Below, one piece after another: positions 24,801 through 33,897 of a DNA stretch of 45,230 nt; the first letter of the stretch is position 1, and each line of letters opens with the position of its first letter. Origin of the DNA: Acinetobacter baumannii (GTDB taxonomy: Bacteria > Pseudomonadota > Gammaproteobacteria > Pseudomonadales > Moraxellaceae). Under the pieces are notes generated by a model that was not told the origin of the DNA, searched no databases, and saw only the letters and a list, made by a program, of their open reading frames with translations. Location of the stretch: assembly GCF_016508585.1 (NCBI RefSeq), contig NZ_JADVOP010000032.1, forward strand, positions 1-45,230. Direction: 5' to 3'. Made by a program: the position numbers and the translations under genes.

Positions 24801-25715
24801 TCAGTAATAGCTTGCTCTTTTCTTTGAAAATTTATCCAGTTGCTTGAGAAAGCCATCAAAATAATCTTTTTCTTTTTCTTCAATGCGATAGCCTGCATAT
24901 AAGGTACGGCGTAAACCTTCAGGTGCAACACAATCTAGACGTCGAGACACCACCCAGCCTTTTTGCTCATATTCATTTACCACCCAATCTGGCAAAGCAG
25001 CAATACCATGACCACTGGCAACCAACTGGATCAACATTTGTGTCAGATCTGTAGTACGAATATGTTTGGGCTGAATATTGGCGGGAATAAACAGTCTGGA
25101 CATGATATCAAGACGATGCTTATCTACAGGATAGGTCACCAAAGTTTCTTCTGCGAGTTCCTGAACCGTTATTTCCTTCATACGCACCAGAGGATGGGTC
25201 TGGGACAAAACCAAACGTGATTCATATTCAAAAATTGGGAAATATTCAATGCCTTTCAGTGCGATTGGATCGGCCGTAATCAACAGGTCAAACTCACCGG
25301 TTTGCAATAATTCATGAGGGTTTGCTTCAAAGCCAGAAGCAAAGTCTAAGTCTACATCGGGATATTGTTGCCGATATTGATTTAACAGCGGCATGAGCCA
25401 ATCAAAACAGCTGTGACATTCTGAAGAAAAAACAATTCGCCCAGTTTGCCCATGGACGATACGGGTAATATCAGATTGAGTAATTTGTACTTGAGGCAAA
25501 ATATCATCTGCCAATTTCAACAATCGCTGTCCTACATTGGAAAAACTGACCGGTCTTGAACGGCGATTGACCACTTCAACACCAAACCATTGATCAAGCT
25601 CTCGGAGTTGATGCGACAATGCCGATGGAGTTAGACACAGATCTCCTGCGGCTGCTACCAATGAACCATGCTCACGCAGAGCAGTCAGTGTTTTTAGATG
25701 TCGAAGTTCTAACAT
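24801..25715 (-). CDS. metR: MetR-like LysR-family regulator
   Basis: This 304-residue LysR-type regulator has its helix-turn-helix in SLVAAAGDLCLTPSALSHQLRELDQWFG. The effector domain carries blocks close to E. coli MetR: ECHSCFDWLMPLLNQYRQQYPDVDLDF, GEFDLLITADP, ETLVTYPVDKHRLDI and GIAALPDWVV. MetR activates methionine-synthesis genes, with homocysteine as co-effector. The MTHFR-family gene 1 kb away supports a methionine/one-carbon link. It is divergent from queH, with MetR-type repeats between them. Confidence 0.87.
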   Translation of the reverse strand: MLELRHLKTLTALREHGSLVAAAGDLCLTPSALSHQLRELDQWFGVEVVNRRSRPVSFSNVGQRLLKLADDILPQVQITQSDITRIVHGQTGRIVFSSECHSCFDWLMPLLNQYRQQYPDVDLDFASGFEANPHELLQTGEFDLLITADPIALKGIEYFPIFEYESRLVLSQTHPLVRMKEITVQELAEETLVTYPVDKHRLDIMSRLFIPANIQPKHIRTTDLTQMLIQLVASGHGIAALPDWVVNEYEQKGWVVSRRLDCVAPEGLRRTLYAGYRIEEKEKDYFDGFLKQLDKFSKKRASYY

Positions 25716-25929
25716 TCAATGATTACCAGATGAGTTTGTGACGCGGACCATTCGCTATAGCATAACTGATTCACTGCCTTTATGTTTAATTATTTTCACC
25801 TAATGATCAATATAATTATTTTTTTTCACTTTAAATCAGACGAAATGGTTGAGTACAAAAATATATTTTAATTTCAAAGTGCATTAACATTAAATTAAAC
25901 CACTGATATCAGAGTTAAAATCTGCGACC

Positions 25930-25976
25930 TGAAATATTCAATAGAAAATCGTTCAGCTTAACCTGAAAACATTTCA
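25930..25976. promoter_or_regulatory. Candidate MetR-box repeats between metR and queH
   Basis: TGAAAACATTTCA at 25964-25976 fits the MetR pattern TGAA-N5-TTCA with extended arms. A second, tighter repeat, TGAA-ATA-TTCA, lies at 25930-25940. They are 70-120 bases upstream of queH and 215-260 bases upstream of metR. The spacer bases do not fit MetR fully, so the assignment is tentative. Confidence 0.4.
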
Positions 25977-26046
25977 CCTAATCGCAATCCCACATCACAT
26001 AAAAACTTTTACAATATTCAATCCATCACTTTTTATATTGTTCAAC

Positions 26047-26709
26047 ATGACACTGGAACGAAAAAAACTCGAATTACCTCAAGGGCACGATAAATTGTTG
26101 CTTCATTCATGCTGTGCGCCGTGTTCAGGTGAAGTGATGGAAAGCTTAATTGAATCAGACATTGATTTTTCGATCTTTTTTTATAATCCGAATATTCATC
26201 CAGTAAAAGAATATCTGATACGGAAAGAAGAAAACATTCGTTTTGCCGAGAAACACAATATTGAATTTATCGACTGCGATTATGATACAGACAATTGGTT
26301 TGCCCGCGCCAAAGGCATGGAAAATGAACCTGAAAAAGGCATACGCTGTACCATGTGTTTTGATATGCGTTTCGAGCGTACGGCCCTGTATGCCTATGAA
26401 CATGGTTTTCGCTTAATCAGCAGTTCCTTGGGGATATCCCGTTGGAAAGACATGCAGCAGATCAATGGCTGCGGAATTCGAGCCGCAGCACATTATCCTG
26501 AAATTGAATATTGGGATTATAACTGGCGCAAAAATGGTGGCGCGCATCGCATGATTGAAATCAGCAAACGAGAAGAATTTTATCAGCAGGAATACTGTGG
26601 CTGTGTATATTCACTACGTGATACCAATCGCTGGCGAATGAAAAATGGTCGTGATCGAATTAAATTAGGTGAAAAGTTTTATAGTAATGCTATGGATGAA
26701 GAGCACTAA
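26047..26709 (+). CDS. queH: Epoxyqueuosine reductase QueH
   Basis: This 220-residue enzyme reduces epoxyqueuosine to queuosine in tRNA, the last step of queuosine synthesis. It is the non-homologous alternative to QueG. The metal-binding cysteines are present: [11 protein letters not shown] near the N-terminus, [15 protein letters not shown] in the middle and EYCGCVYS near the C-terminus. The ATG at 26047 (MTLERKKL) is the likely start; it has no clear ribosome site, and a TTG three codons earlier is also open. Confidence 0.94.
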   Translation: MTLERKKLELPQGHDKLLLHSCCAPCSGEVMESLIESDIDFSIFFYNPNIHPVKEYLIRKEENIRFAEKHNIEFIDCDYDTDNWFARAKGMENEPEKGIRCTMCFDMRFERTALYAYEHGFRLISSSLGISRWKDMQQINGCGIRAAAHYPEIEYWDYNWRKNGGAHRMIEISKREEFYQQEYCGCVYSLRDTNRWRMKNGRDRIKLGEKFYSNAMDEEH

Positions 26710-26715
26710 ATTTAG

Positions 26716-28104
26716 CTACTCTGCCTTATACCAATTTTTCCAAGAACTGGTTCCTCGCACGTCTATCGGTACCGTTGGAATCAGTTGTTTTTTTAACAGT
26801 TGAATTTGATCTACATCATACGCTAGACGTGATTTGACCGAATGAATGCACTCCCTGTCGCCAAACTCACAGCGATCTAAATCAGTACCGCCGCAAGGTC
26901 CGTTGGCGAGCCCTTTGGGACAGGTTTCCGGACAAATATACAAAGTTTCAGCCAAACGGCATTGTCCACAGCTTTCACAGCCCACCAAATAATGTTTACT
27001 TAAATATTCAGTCTGCAAGAGTACTTTGTTAGCCACTTTTCTGTTCCAAAAACTTGCATTAAAAATATAACGCCCCACCCCTTTTACAAAGCTAGACTGA
27101 AACATGGCACGATGAATCAAGTCTAAAAACTGATATTTCACCTTTTTATCCAATGATGATTTCATGCGTTTAACCACAACGCTTGGTCTAAGTTGCTCCC
27201 CATCAGTCAACTGCCATAATTGATTCCATAGCGTCTCGCATTGGGACAAATTCAGATCACGATATTGTTCAATATACTGTTCTAGATACATTTGCTCATC
27301 TGCTTTATGGCATGCCGAAAGATGTACACCGGCAAAACCCAAATGCTGGCAAATTAGAATTTGCAAAGCACAGCGTTTATACGCATTTTCTGGGCACTGA
27401 TCGACCTGATCCTGAGCTAAAACCTCAAGCATATGTGGAGTGATGACGATACCTGCAACTTTATGCTTCACCATAAATTGTGCGCGCGCTAAAGTCAGCG
27501 GCATCACACAAGCAAGAATTTTTTGAGTATATTTTTCTTGAGCTAAAAAATTTTGTGCCTGTTGTAAAGCAGAGAGGTCAAAGCCCAATTGAGTAATAAT
27601 GTAGTCTGCACCTGCATTTAATTTTTTATGTAGTTTTAGATACTGTGCCTGTTGTTCTGCTTGGGTATATTTAAATGGATTGAAAGCCACCCCAATATGG
27701 AAACCACCGTATTGTTGAGCCGCCATAACCGCATTGACCGACTCTAAATAACGGGTTCTGGGATGTTGCCCCTGCCCATCATGGTGTTTCTTTAGCTTGT
27801 CACCTGTCAACAATAAAAGATCTCGTAATCCGACTGCATCCGCCTGTTTTAAAAATAGATTAAAATCATTAATATCTCTTCCCTTACCCGCATAATGCAA
27901 AACTTTTTCAATATGATCCGGATAGGCTTGTGCAGCGATCAAGGGTTCAATATCTTCATCACAACGGACACGATCGGATAAGGTCATGCATGCTGGAAAA
28001 CCAGCCAAAGTTTCCCTTACAGACAATACTTGGTTTTTTGTAGGCAGATACTCGACCAAGCAACAAAATTGATTTTGCGCAAAATATTGGGAAAGCTTAG
28101 ACAT
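26716..28104 (-). CDS. Methylenetetrahydrofolate-reductase-family protein with Cys-rich C-terminal domain
   Basis: This 462-residue protein has a TIM-barrel MTHFR-like domain in the first 300 residues (CLVEYLPTKNQ, LLLLTGDKLKKHHDGQG, GVAFNPFKYTQAE, ADYIITQLGFD). The C-terminal MTHFR_C domain has many cysteines (VGCESCGQCRLAETLYICPETCPKGLANGPCGG), typical of a metal or Fe-S site. Such proteins act in one-carbon metabolism, often with demethylation pathways; it is not the standard MetF of about 290 residues. It converges on queH with a 6-base gap. Its exact reaction cannot be fixed from sequence. Confidence 0.85.
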   Translation of the reverse strand: MSKLSQYFAQNQFCCLVEYLPTKNQVLSVRETLAGFPACMTLSDRVRCDEDIEPLIAAQAYPDHIEKVLHYAGKGRDINDFNLFLKQADAVGLRDLLLLTGDKLKKHHDGQGQHPRTRYLESVNAVMAAQQYGGFHIGVAFNPFKYTQAEQQAQYLKLHKKLNAGADYIITQLGFDLSALQQAQNFLAQEKYTQKILACVMPLTLARAQFMVKHKVAGIVITPHMLEVLAQDQVDQCPENAYKRCALQILICQHLGFAGVHLSACHKADEQMYLEQYIEQYRDLNLSQCETLWNQLWQLTDGEQLRPSVVVKRMKSSLDKKVKYQFLDLIHRAMFQSSFVKGVGRYIFNASFWNRKVANKVLLQTEYLSKHYLVGCESCGQCRLAETLYICPETCPKGLANGPCGGTDLDRCEFGDRECIHSVKSRLAYDVDQIQLLKKQLIPTVPIDVRGTSSWKNWYKAE

Positions 28105-28278
28105 AATTGCAAATGTAAAAGGACAAACAACAAAAAAATTAAGTCACAATTATAGATTGTTTTGCATCAAATTACTGCGCCCTGACACACTTTTATCTTG
28201 CACTCAGTCTTTCAAAGGGCTTGCTATAAATTGATCTCTCGCATACTAAAAATTTTGAATCAGACCCTTTGCAAAATT

Positions 28279-29277
28279 TTAGTTTTTTATACGTTCTGCT
28301 AAAACGTGTTTAAGCACGTTTGTTCCGTTGATTGCAGAGGGAAAGCCTGAGTAAACAGACATCAAAAGCATAATTTCCTTGATCTCCGTTTCAGTTAATC
28401 CAACATTCAAACCTGCATGGATATGAAAGTTGAGTTGGGGTTGTGCTGTTCCTAAAGCCGTTAATGCCGCAATCGTCGCAATTTGTCTGTACCGCTTGCT
28501 TAAATTATCCCTTGAGAAAATATCAGCATATCCATATTCAAGAGTAAACTTGAGCAATTCGGGAGAGAATTCAGCATAAGCTGTTTTTAGCCGATCAACT
28601 TGCTGATTATCCAACTGTGATAATTCATGCTCTCCTAATTTCAATCGATCAATATGACTACTTTTGCTTGCTGTTCTGCCTATTTCATCATAAATTCCCT
28701 GCTTTTTTCTTTCTGCTAAAACGTCTTTGAGCATATTCATTGCATTGATGCTGTTTGGAAAACCTGAATATACAGACATTTGTAAAATGACTTCCTTAAG
28801 CTCATTAACAGTACTTCCCGTATTTAATGCCCCATTGATGTGTACTTTTAATTGTGGTTGCGCATTCCCCATTGCCGTCAAGGCAGCAACCACTGCGATT
28901 TCTCTGGACTTTAGGTCAAGTTCCGTTCTCGAATAAACATCACCAAATGCGTATTCAATAATGTATCTACCCAAATCAGGCGAAATATCTTTTAAACTTT
29001 GAATGACTTTTTCACCTACTTCGCCATCAATTTCTTTGAGTTTTTCCCAACCTCTTTCATATCGACTTAATTGCATTTCATTTTTAATAGTGGGGCTAAA
29101 ATCTGGCAATGTATTCTTAGTCACCATCTTCTCTCCTTTCGTTTGATAATCTAATGGATCGTGAATATATGCATAACCATCCCTATTTAAATTGCTTTCA
29201 TGCATGGCTTGTACAGGCACAGCCCATGCAATTCCAATCAAGTAAGCGGTCAAAACCACTGTATGTTTAAAGCACAT
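28279..29277 (-). CDS. Exported tandem carboxymuconolactone-decarboxylase-like protein
   Basis: This 332-residue protein has a Sec signal peptide (hydrophobic core TAYLIGIAWA, likely cut after VQA) and then two CMD domains, at about residues 70-185 and 220-330. Each contains the block AALTA(M/L)G(N/T)AQPQL...HI..(A/G)LN with the conserved His, and SVYSGFP. Neither has the CxxC of the AhpD peroxidases, so a peroxidase role is unlikely. Most CMD proteins are cytoplasmic and single-domain, so the tandem exported form is unusual. The substrate is unknown. The next gene downstream (MTHFR) is 174 bases away. Confidence 0.85.
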   Translation of the reverse strand: MCFKHTVVLTAYLIGIAWAVPVQAMHESNLNRDGYAYIHDPLDYQTKGEKMVTKNTLPDFSPTIKNEMQLSRYERGWEKLKEIDGEVGEKVIQSLKDISPDLGRYIIEYAFGDVYSRTELDLKSREIAVVAALTAMGNAQPQLKVHINGALNTGSTVNELKEVILQMSVYSGFPNSINAMNMLKDVLAERKKQGIYDEIGRTASKSSHIDRLKLGEHELSQLDNQQVDRLKTAYAEFSPELLKFTLEYGYADIFSRDNLSKRYRQIATIAALTALGTAQPQLNFHIHAGLNVGLTETEIKEIMLLMSVYSGFPSAINGTNVLKHVLAERIKN

Positions 29278-29596
29278 CTTTTTCTCTTTTCTCTGTTTAT
29301 AAATTTATGATGTCAATCAGCTAGATAATTCTCAAATCAATAAAGCCAGAGGGTATGAAACTAAATGGAAATGGCGGATTTTCAATACTGATTATTTTTA
29401 GAAGGCTATTTTTATATGTTTGCTTCAAGAAGTCTTATCATTGTATAAAATTAACACAGAAATATGCATTTTATTTAAAAGGTGTTTGTAGAAATTATTA
29501 TTATTGTAACATTTTATACCCCTCCGAAGGTCTCAAAGCAATAAATCAACAGTCAAACAAAGACAGCAGCACGTCTTTTGACAAAGCTGAATAGTT

Positions 29597-29797
29597 TTAA
29601 GTATTGATTATTTTTCCTTGATCCATATAAAGCACTTGCGCATTTAAATAAGCCAACTCATCGACGTGATGTGTCACATAAATCATCGGCAATTGAGTCT
29701 GGGTTTTTACCCGATCAAGAAAAGGTAAAATTTGCTGTTTTAAGCGTTGATCCAAACCTGTTAAAGGTTCATCCAGTAATAATAAATCTGAAGAAGG
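29597..29797 (-). pseudogene. Truncated ABC ATPase (ModC-like) remnant
   Basis: The minus strand encodes the last 65 or so residues of an ABC ATPase and then a stop. Visible are NPSSDLLLLDEPLTGLDQ (Walker B and D-loop), YVTHHVDELAYL (switch His) and VLYMDQGKI. The Walker A and signature regions are missing upstream, where the homology stops near 29797. The wording best fits the molybdate ATPase ModC. It is a 5'-truncated relic next to the TonB receptor gene. Confidence 0.75.
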
Positions 29798-30001
29798 GTT
29801 AAAAAATTCAAAACCTGATTCGTTCTTTTGGTTAAAAAAACCCCTTAAAGCCCACGATTTTGAATGGATTTTTTAAAATATATGCCCGTAAAAAATTATA
29901 AAATCAGCCCCCGTCACAAATGAAAGCGATTGCAGTTCAATGTATCGGTAAATCTATCTTAAACAGTTGAATCATCGCAACGAATCAGTATCCAATAACT
30001 T
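29798..30001. other. Intergenic region upstream of the modC remnant
   Basis: No gene or clear motif is visible here. The stretch presumably includes the junction where the 5' part of the modC-like gene was lost. Confidence 0.4.
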
Positions 30002-30026
30002 TAAAAATGCTTTAATTTTTAAAGCA
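30002..30026 (-). terminator. Terminator after the TonB receptor gene
   Basis: 8-bp arms (30008-30015 and 30019-30026) enclose a 3-base loop and are followed on the minus strand by five T. It lies about 120 bases after the receptor stop. A second imperfect hairpin (30045-30053 with 30064-30073) precedes it. Confidence 0.65.
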
Positions 30027-30144
30027 GCATTAAATATAGTGAAAGAGACTGAATTCTATTACTTTCAGGTCTCAGTCCCCGAACTCACAACATCCAGTTA
30101 GCACCAGACTTTAATAAGATGTGCTTAGTGTCAGAAGAATCAGT

Positions 30145-32247
30145 TCAATATTTAAATTTTACATTCAAGCGTACCATCATTGGATCACCCCAGTTGACCA
30201 ATTGGGCATTCGGCGTCGTTCCTGCTAGATATTCTCGATCAAATAAGTTTTTAATACTCAGCCCTGCACCCCAATTTTTAGCTTCATATCCAGCATTCAC
30301 ATCAAACAATGCATAACTGGGCAGATAAACGAAGTCGGAATTACGCTGTGCAGTACGAGCCCCTTGATAACGAATGCCTGCACCAATATTCCAACCCAGT
30401 TTATCTGGACTGAAATAATACTGCGTCGACAATGAACTGGCATTTTTAGGTACATGGTTACTACGCTTGCCAATATCAGTGCCGATCACACTTTCGGTTA
30501 CTTTTGCTGTTGGTATATAGCTATAGTTCGCTGAAACATTCCATTGACTGGTAATTGCCGCAGCCACTTCAGCTTCAAAACCTTGAGTGACTTGTTCACC
30601 TGTCTGAATTGAAAAGTTTCCTGAACTATCCTTCTCAGTAACATTTCTACGGGTTAAATCATAATAGGCAACATAACCTTGCAAACGTTGATCAAGTGCC
30701 TGTAATTTGACTCCAACTTCCGCTTGTTTGCCCTTTTCCGGATTCAATAACTGCCCATTTTCTCCTGCATCGGTCACAGGCATAAAAGAAGTAGAATAGC
30801 TGACATAGGGTGCAAACATGTCATTGATGCGGTACATCACTGAACCGCTACCTGTAAATGCACGATCTGAATTCTGAATACTGGTATTTTTTAAAACGTT
30901 ATCAATTTCAATTTGAGTCCAATCATGACGACCTGATAGTCCAATAATCCAGTGATCATCCACCTTGATGGTATTGCGCAGGTAGATTCCAGCATATTGA
31001 CTATATGTCAACTCTTGAGTAGGCGTACCTAATTTCGTACTGGTAATCCCATACACTGGGCGATCCGCATTAAAAGGATTAATGATATCAGTGCGACGGG
31101 CATAATCACTGCGTTCTCGCATCATATCGACACCGACCATGACATCATAGTTGACCTTCCCAAGCTCAAAATTACGTTGCAAATTATTGTCTAGGGTATA
31201 GTTCAAATCCTGTTTATCCTGATTATTAATTGCACGTTTTATCGTCGGTAATGTATTGGTTCCTGATGCCAATATTGGATTACCCTGCGTATCGGTTTTC
31301 GTGATTGCAAAGTTCTGTTTAAACACCCAATCATTGTCAAAATAGTGTGCATAATTTGCACCAATACGATAAACATCCACATCATAGCCATGATCAGGTT
31401 CACCAAAAAATAAACTTGATGGATAGTTTTTAAAATTGCCCTTGCTATAAGGAATGCCCTGTTGACGGATATATTCACGATGTTGGTAGCTCGCAATGAC
31501 GGAAAGGTCGTTTTTATCCCCTAAGTCAAAATTGTAAGATGGCGCAATATATTGATTTTTAAAATAGACATGATCTGTAGGATCATCCTGATCAGATACT
31601 CGTCCAACCACTCGAAAAGCACCTTTTGCACTGTTATTGGGTGCATAGTTAAGATCAAACGTTCCTTCTTTTAAACCATAACTTCCATAACTCAGTGTCC
31701 CTTTATAAGCAGTTTCGGCTTGTGGACGCTTGGTGGTTAAATTTACCAGTCCGCCTGGCAAAGCAAGACCAAAGCTAACCGAAGTTGGTCCTTTAACCAC
31801 TTCGATTGATTCTAAACCCGAAATATCTTCAGCACGTAAAACATTATCCGATGCTTGGATCCGCAGACCATCAATAAAGGTTTGAGAACTTGAAATCTGT
31901 CCACGAATAATGAAATCATCCCATCCTCGACGACCATATTGCCCTGACGTCACTCCTGCCACACTCTCTAAAGCCTCAGCCACAGTTTTTGCCTGCTTTT
32001 GTTCAATCTGTTGCTGACCAATTGCACTAATCGACTGAGCTGTTTCAAATAAAGGCGTATTCGATCTCAAAACAGCACTTGCGGTTTTAGCTGCATAAGC
32101 TTGCTGATCATTTGCAGCTTGAACCGTGATGGTGGGTAGTTTTTGAGTATCTGCTTGCTGCTCAAAACCAATTTCGGTGTGTGCATAAGAACTACTTGCC
32201 ATGGTGGCAAGCACGGAAAATGTCAGGGAGGATTTATTAAATTGCAT
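30145..32247 (-). CDS. TonB-dependent siderophore receptor
   Basis: This 700-residue outer-membrane receptor has a signal peptide ending in SSYA. A plug domain follows (TAQSISAIGQQQIEQKQAKTVAEALESVAGVTSG, VVKGPTSVSFG, PGGLVNLTTKRP), and then a 22-strand barrel that ends in the aromatic VRLNVKFKY. The plug is of the FhuA/FhuE/FpvA type that takes up ferric hydroxamate or mixed siderophores. A good Fur box lies upstream, so it is iron-repressed. No siderophore synthesis genes are nearby, so it may use a foreign siderophore. Confidence 0.92.
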   Translation of the reverse strand: MQFNKSSLTFSVLATMASSSYAHTEIGFEQQADTQKLPTITVQAANDQQAYAAKTASAVLRSNTPLFETAQSISAIGQQQIEQKQAKTVAEALESVAGVTSGQYGRRGWDDFIIRGQISSSQTFIDGLRIQASDNVLRAEDISGLESIEVVKGPTSVSFGLALPGGLVNLTTKRPQAETAYKGTLSYGSYGLKEGTFDLNYAPNNSAKGAFRVVGRVSDQDDPTDHVYFKNQYIAPSYNFDLGDKNDLSVIASYQHREYIRQQGIPYSKGNFKNYPSSLFFGEPDHGYDVDVYRIGANYAHYFDNDWVFKQNFAITKTDTQGNPILASGTNTLPTIKRAINNQDKQDLNYTLDNNLQRNFELGKVNYDVMVGVDMMRERSDYARRTDIINPFNADRPVYGITSTKLGTPTQELTYSQYAGIYLRNTIKVDDHWIIGLSGRHDWTQIEIDNVLKNTSIQNSDRAFTGSGSVMYRINDMFAPYVSYSTSFMPVTDAGENGQLLNPEKGKQAEVGVKLQALDQRLQGYVAYYDLTRRNVTEKDSSGNFSIQTGEQVTQGFEAEVAAAITSQWNVSANYSYIPTAKVTESVIGTDIGKRSNHVPKNASSLSTQYYFSPDKLGWNIGAGIRYQGARTAQRNSDFVYLPSYALFDVNAGYEAKNWGAGLSIKNLFDREYLAGTTPNAQLVNWGDPMMVRLNVKFKY

Positions 32248-32272
32248 TAAACAACAGCCAGAAAAATTTAAC

Positions 32273-32291
32273 GGTAATTATAATCATTTTC
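32273..32291. promoter_or_regulatory. Fur box
   Basis: The sequence GGTAATTATAATCATTTTC matches the Fur consensus GATAATGATAATCATTATC at 16 of 19 positions. It lies 26-44 bases before the receptor start, where it would block transcription when iron is plentiful. Confidence 0.8.
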
Positions 32292-32299
32292 ATTTAAAT

Positions 32300-32800
32300 T
32301 TCTAATAATTTCGCGCTAAAAAATTACGTTGAATATCTTATTTTTTCTTTTTTCAATAAAGTTTATAGATATCACCTTGTTGATTTATTTTTAATCTTTT
32401 TAAACGCCTAGAATATGTCGCATACGATCCAAGATGTAATCAGTAGATTAAAAATGCAGTCGTAACAAGGTATCAAGGCATTTACTCCATGGTTAATCTG
32501 TTCTGGAAGTAAAAATTCTGTCAATGTTTTTTAAATAAATTTAGCCTTCATTTCGCTCAATGCATTTTGTTTGATCTCTATTTTGCCTGATCTTTACACC
32601 CTCAAAGAATGATGATTGGAAAACAATCCAACCGTTTGAATTTCTTCAATCACTCAAAATAGATTGTAAAATATAGCTTTACAAACAATCAAAAACACTT
32701 TTTAAATTTATTTTTAATATAAAAAATTTAACTATTTCATTCACTTTTTTTGACTCAATTTTCAGTTCAATTGAATTGACAGCAACTATGGATGAACATA
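32300..32800. other. AT-rich intergenic region
   Basis: Between the receptor and the MarR gene I see no reading frame or structured RNA I can support. It holds the divergent promoters and is very AT-rich. Confidence 0.5.
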
Positions 32801-32803
32801 TAG

Positions 32804-32830
32804 TTAGTCACCATACTATATGGTGACTAA
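32804..32830. promoter_or_regulatory. MarR-type autoregulatory operator
   Basis: Perfect 12-bp arms, TTAGTCACCATA (32804-32815) and TATGGTGACTAA (32819-32830), are separated by three bases. The palindrome covers the region just before the marR start and includes its GGTGA ribosome site. It is therefore a strong candidate operator for the MarR protein itself. Confidence 0.85.
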
Positions 32831-32834
32831 TAAA

Positions 32835-33329
32835 ATGCAGCTGGAACAAAAATACCGTGCCCTTTTGGATCAAGCGAGTAAACAAAACTTTGCGAACATT
32901 GAAAATATACGACTGTGTTTCCAAACCCTTTCACTTGCTTCGTTAATTGATCATGACTGTGCAATACAACTTGCTCCACATGGTTTAACCGAAGCGCGTT
33001 TTGTTGTTCTGTTCTTACTAGACTCATCACCTCAAGGTTTAGCTCCCAAAGATATTGCAGAGAAAGCAGGAATTACCCGAGCAACAGTGACTGGCTTGTT
33101 GGATGGACTAGAACGGGATGAACTCATCACACGTCATGCTGACCATGATGATCGTCGTGCTTTGCAAATTCATCTGACGGCTAAAGGCAAACAAACAGCG
33201 AAAATTGTGTTTGAACAGCATAGTCGTTGGATTGCCCAGATTTTTGGCAACTTAAGCACCGAGGAACGTATACAACTCTCAGCACTTTTGGAAAAAGTAA
33301 CTCAAAATCTGATTCACCAACAAACTTAA
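32835..33329 (+). CDS. MarR-family transcriptional regulator
   Basis: This 164-residue winged-helix regulator has a core GLTEARFVVLFLLDSSPQGLAPKDIAEKAGITRATVTGLLDGLERDELITR. The wing HADHDDRRALQIHLTAKGKQ is the MarR signature with DxRR. I prefer the ATG at 32835, eight bases after GGTGA. The ATG at 32820 lies inside the 27-base palindrome and has no ribosome site. The DUF6616-like gene follows 60 bases later and is probably its target or co-transcribed partner. Confidence 0.9.
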   Translation: MQLEQKYRALLDQASKQNFANIENIRLCFQTLSLASLIDHDCAIQLAPHGLTEARFVVLFLLDSSPQGLAPKDIAEKAGITRATVTGLLDGLERDELITRHADHDDRRALQIHLTAKGKQTAKIVFEQHSRWIAQIFGNLSTEERIQLSALLEKVTQNLIHQQT

Positions 33330-33389
33330 AGCATTTCAAGCGTATAAAACATAGCTAAAAATTAAAAACCACCTGGAAAGGAAGACAAT

Positions 33390-33728
33390 ATGTATCACTA
33401 TCTTGTTGAATTATATACCCCCAATGTTACTTGGCAGGCACTACCAAATGAACAACGAATGGAATATCTAAGCAAAGTTGGCGACGCTCTAGGAAACTTG
33501 TCAAGTATGGGCATTGAAGTTTTGACCCTGACAGAAACCGTTTCTCCGATCGATCAAAGTACGCCACATCAATATTTGGGAATTTGGCGCTTTTCCGATC
33601 CCAAGGCGCGTGAAGCGCTCCTTGATGGGATTCGTGCCAGTGGTTGGTATCAATATTTTGATCACTTGAATGCTGCTGGCGCTGAAGGAAATTTTCCTCA
33701 ACATCTCCAAGCTTTGGTCAATGGTTGA
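33390..33728 (+). CDS. DUF6616-like protein
   Basis: This 112-residue soluble protein (MYHYLVELYTPN... GIEVLTLTETV... YLGIWRFSDPKAREALLDGIRASGWYQYFDHLNAAG) looks like a dimeric alpha/beta-barrel (ferredoxin-like) small protein. I believe it belongs to DUF6616; the function is unknown. The ATG follows AAGGAAG. It lies just after the MarR gene on the same strand. Confidence 0.8.
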   Translation: MYHYLVELYTPNVTWQALPNEQRMEYLSKVGDALGNLSSMGIEVLTLTETVSPIDQSTPHQYLGIWRFSDPKAREALLDGIRASGWYQYFDHLNAAGAEGNFPQHLQALVNG

Positions 33729-33785
33729 GTGAAGTCGAACCATATTTGCATGAGCGCTTGAGCAGAATACAATATGTTTAGATAA

Positions 33786-33836
33786 AATTTATCCACTTCA
33801 TCTGCCTTAGAATCTAAACTTCAAAGTGGATAAATT
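33786..33836. repeat. Inverted repeat with 13-bp perfect arms
   Basis: Arms at 33786-33798 and 33824-33836 are separated by 25 bases. It lies between the convergent DUF6616-like and permease genes. There is no T run, so it is an unusual terminator if it is one. Confidence 0.6.
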
Positions 33837-33897
33837 ATAACGATTTGAAAAAATGACTCTATCAATAATTGATTTTTAACCTACTGTAGACAAGCCT

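Noticed and set aside
29355..29594. A 79-codon plus-strand reading frame rich in Tyr, Phe and Cys
   Set aside because: No ribosome site, unusual composition, and it runs up to the modC remnant. Probably random.
32459..32472. A 14-base match to the conserved 3' end of 16S rRNA (GTCGTAACAAGGTA)
   Set aside because: The flanking bases do not match 16S rRNA on either side, and there is no anti-Shine-Dalgarno tail. It is treated as chance.
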